Shown here: in pieces, positions 51,069 through 51,079 of the stretch | Layout of the letters: every line of letters starts with the position of its first letter | How positions within the stretch are numbered: the first letter of the stretch is position 1 | Source of the DNA: an uncultured Traorella sp. | GTDB taxonomy: Bacteria; Bacillota_I; Bacilli_A; Erysipelotrichales; Erysipelotrichaceae | Reading direction: 5' to 3' | DNA length: 51,079 nucleotides | Assembly (NCBI GenBank): GCA_944324265.1 | Contig: CALUVS010000013.1 | Coordinates: forward strand, 1 to 51,079 | Translations under genes and position numbers: made by a program | The notes under the pieces: generated by a model | Seen by the model: only the letters and a program-made list of their open reading frames with translations | What the model was told of the DNA's origin: nothing | Database searches by the model: none

Positions 51069-51079
51069 TTACTTTTCTT

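Overview
The window looks like the chromosome of a low-GC Gram-positive bacterium (Bacillota), most likely a gut-type relative of the Erysipelotrichia or Clostridia. The reasons are AT-rich intergenic regions, strong AGGAGG ribosome sites, the GlgC/GlgD pair, PRD-type PTS regulators, a secG-rnr-smpB-ssrA cluster, cre-like sites and choline-binding-type wall repeats. Genus cannot be fixed from the sequence alone.

Layout. 1-1.6 kb: an IS110-family element whose transposase start looks masked by a hairpin and whose 3' flank can fold into a large RNA (possible bridge/seekRNA). 1.8-5.7 kb: glycogen operon glgC-glgD-glgA with a near-consensus cre site. 5.7-8.75 kb: a lipoprotein, a membrane M28 peptidase, and a self-regulated marR-degV pair. 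8.8-18.4 kb: central metabolism and transport: pgk-tpiA, the branched-chain amino acid ABC operon livKHMGF with a CBS-ACT gene attached, two small genes, and eno. 18.5-23.3 kb: a PRD regulator with an ascorbate-type PTS (EIIA, EIIB, EIIC) and a SIS-domain sugar isomerase. 23.4-27.9 kb: secG, rnr, a CapA-like lipoprotein, smpB and tmRNA (ssrA).

28-39.4 kb is an accessory island placed directly after tmRNA, a classic integration site. It is bracketed by two broken copies of the same tyrosine-recombinase C-terminus (a 108-bp direct repeat, 4 mismatches). Its codon use is visibly richer in G/C at third positions. Cargo: a divergent PRD regulator, a D-2-hydroxyacid dehydrogenase, a class II aldolase, a complete mannose-family PTS (EIIA, B, C, D), two paralogous membrane proteins, an MFS carrier, a helical membrane-anchored protein, and a stand-alone, divergent AICAR-transformylase-like protein with an altered catalytic Lys-His pair. 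This looks like a sugar or sugar-derivative uptake and cleavage system of unknown substrate.

39.4-51 kb: a MazF-like toxin-domain protein without a visible antitoxin, three related lipoprotein modules around a signal-less M23-type lysin with wall-binding repeats, an Old Yellow Enzyme gene divergent from an HxlR regulator, tcdA, a large structured RNA (about 280 nt, closed by a 15-position stem and preceded by a good promoter) ahead of a secreted M28 peptidase, a yefM-yoeB toxin-antitoxin pair with its operator, an EamA exporter, and a small frameshifted lipoprotein-like remnant at the right edge.

Strongest candidates for something new: the structured RNA at 46.6-46.96 kb, the PTS/AICAR-transformylase-like island, and the RNA-like flank of the IS110 element.
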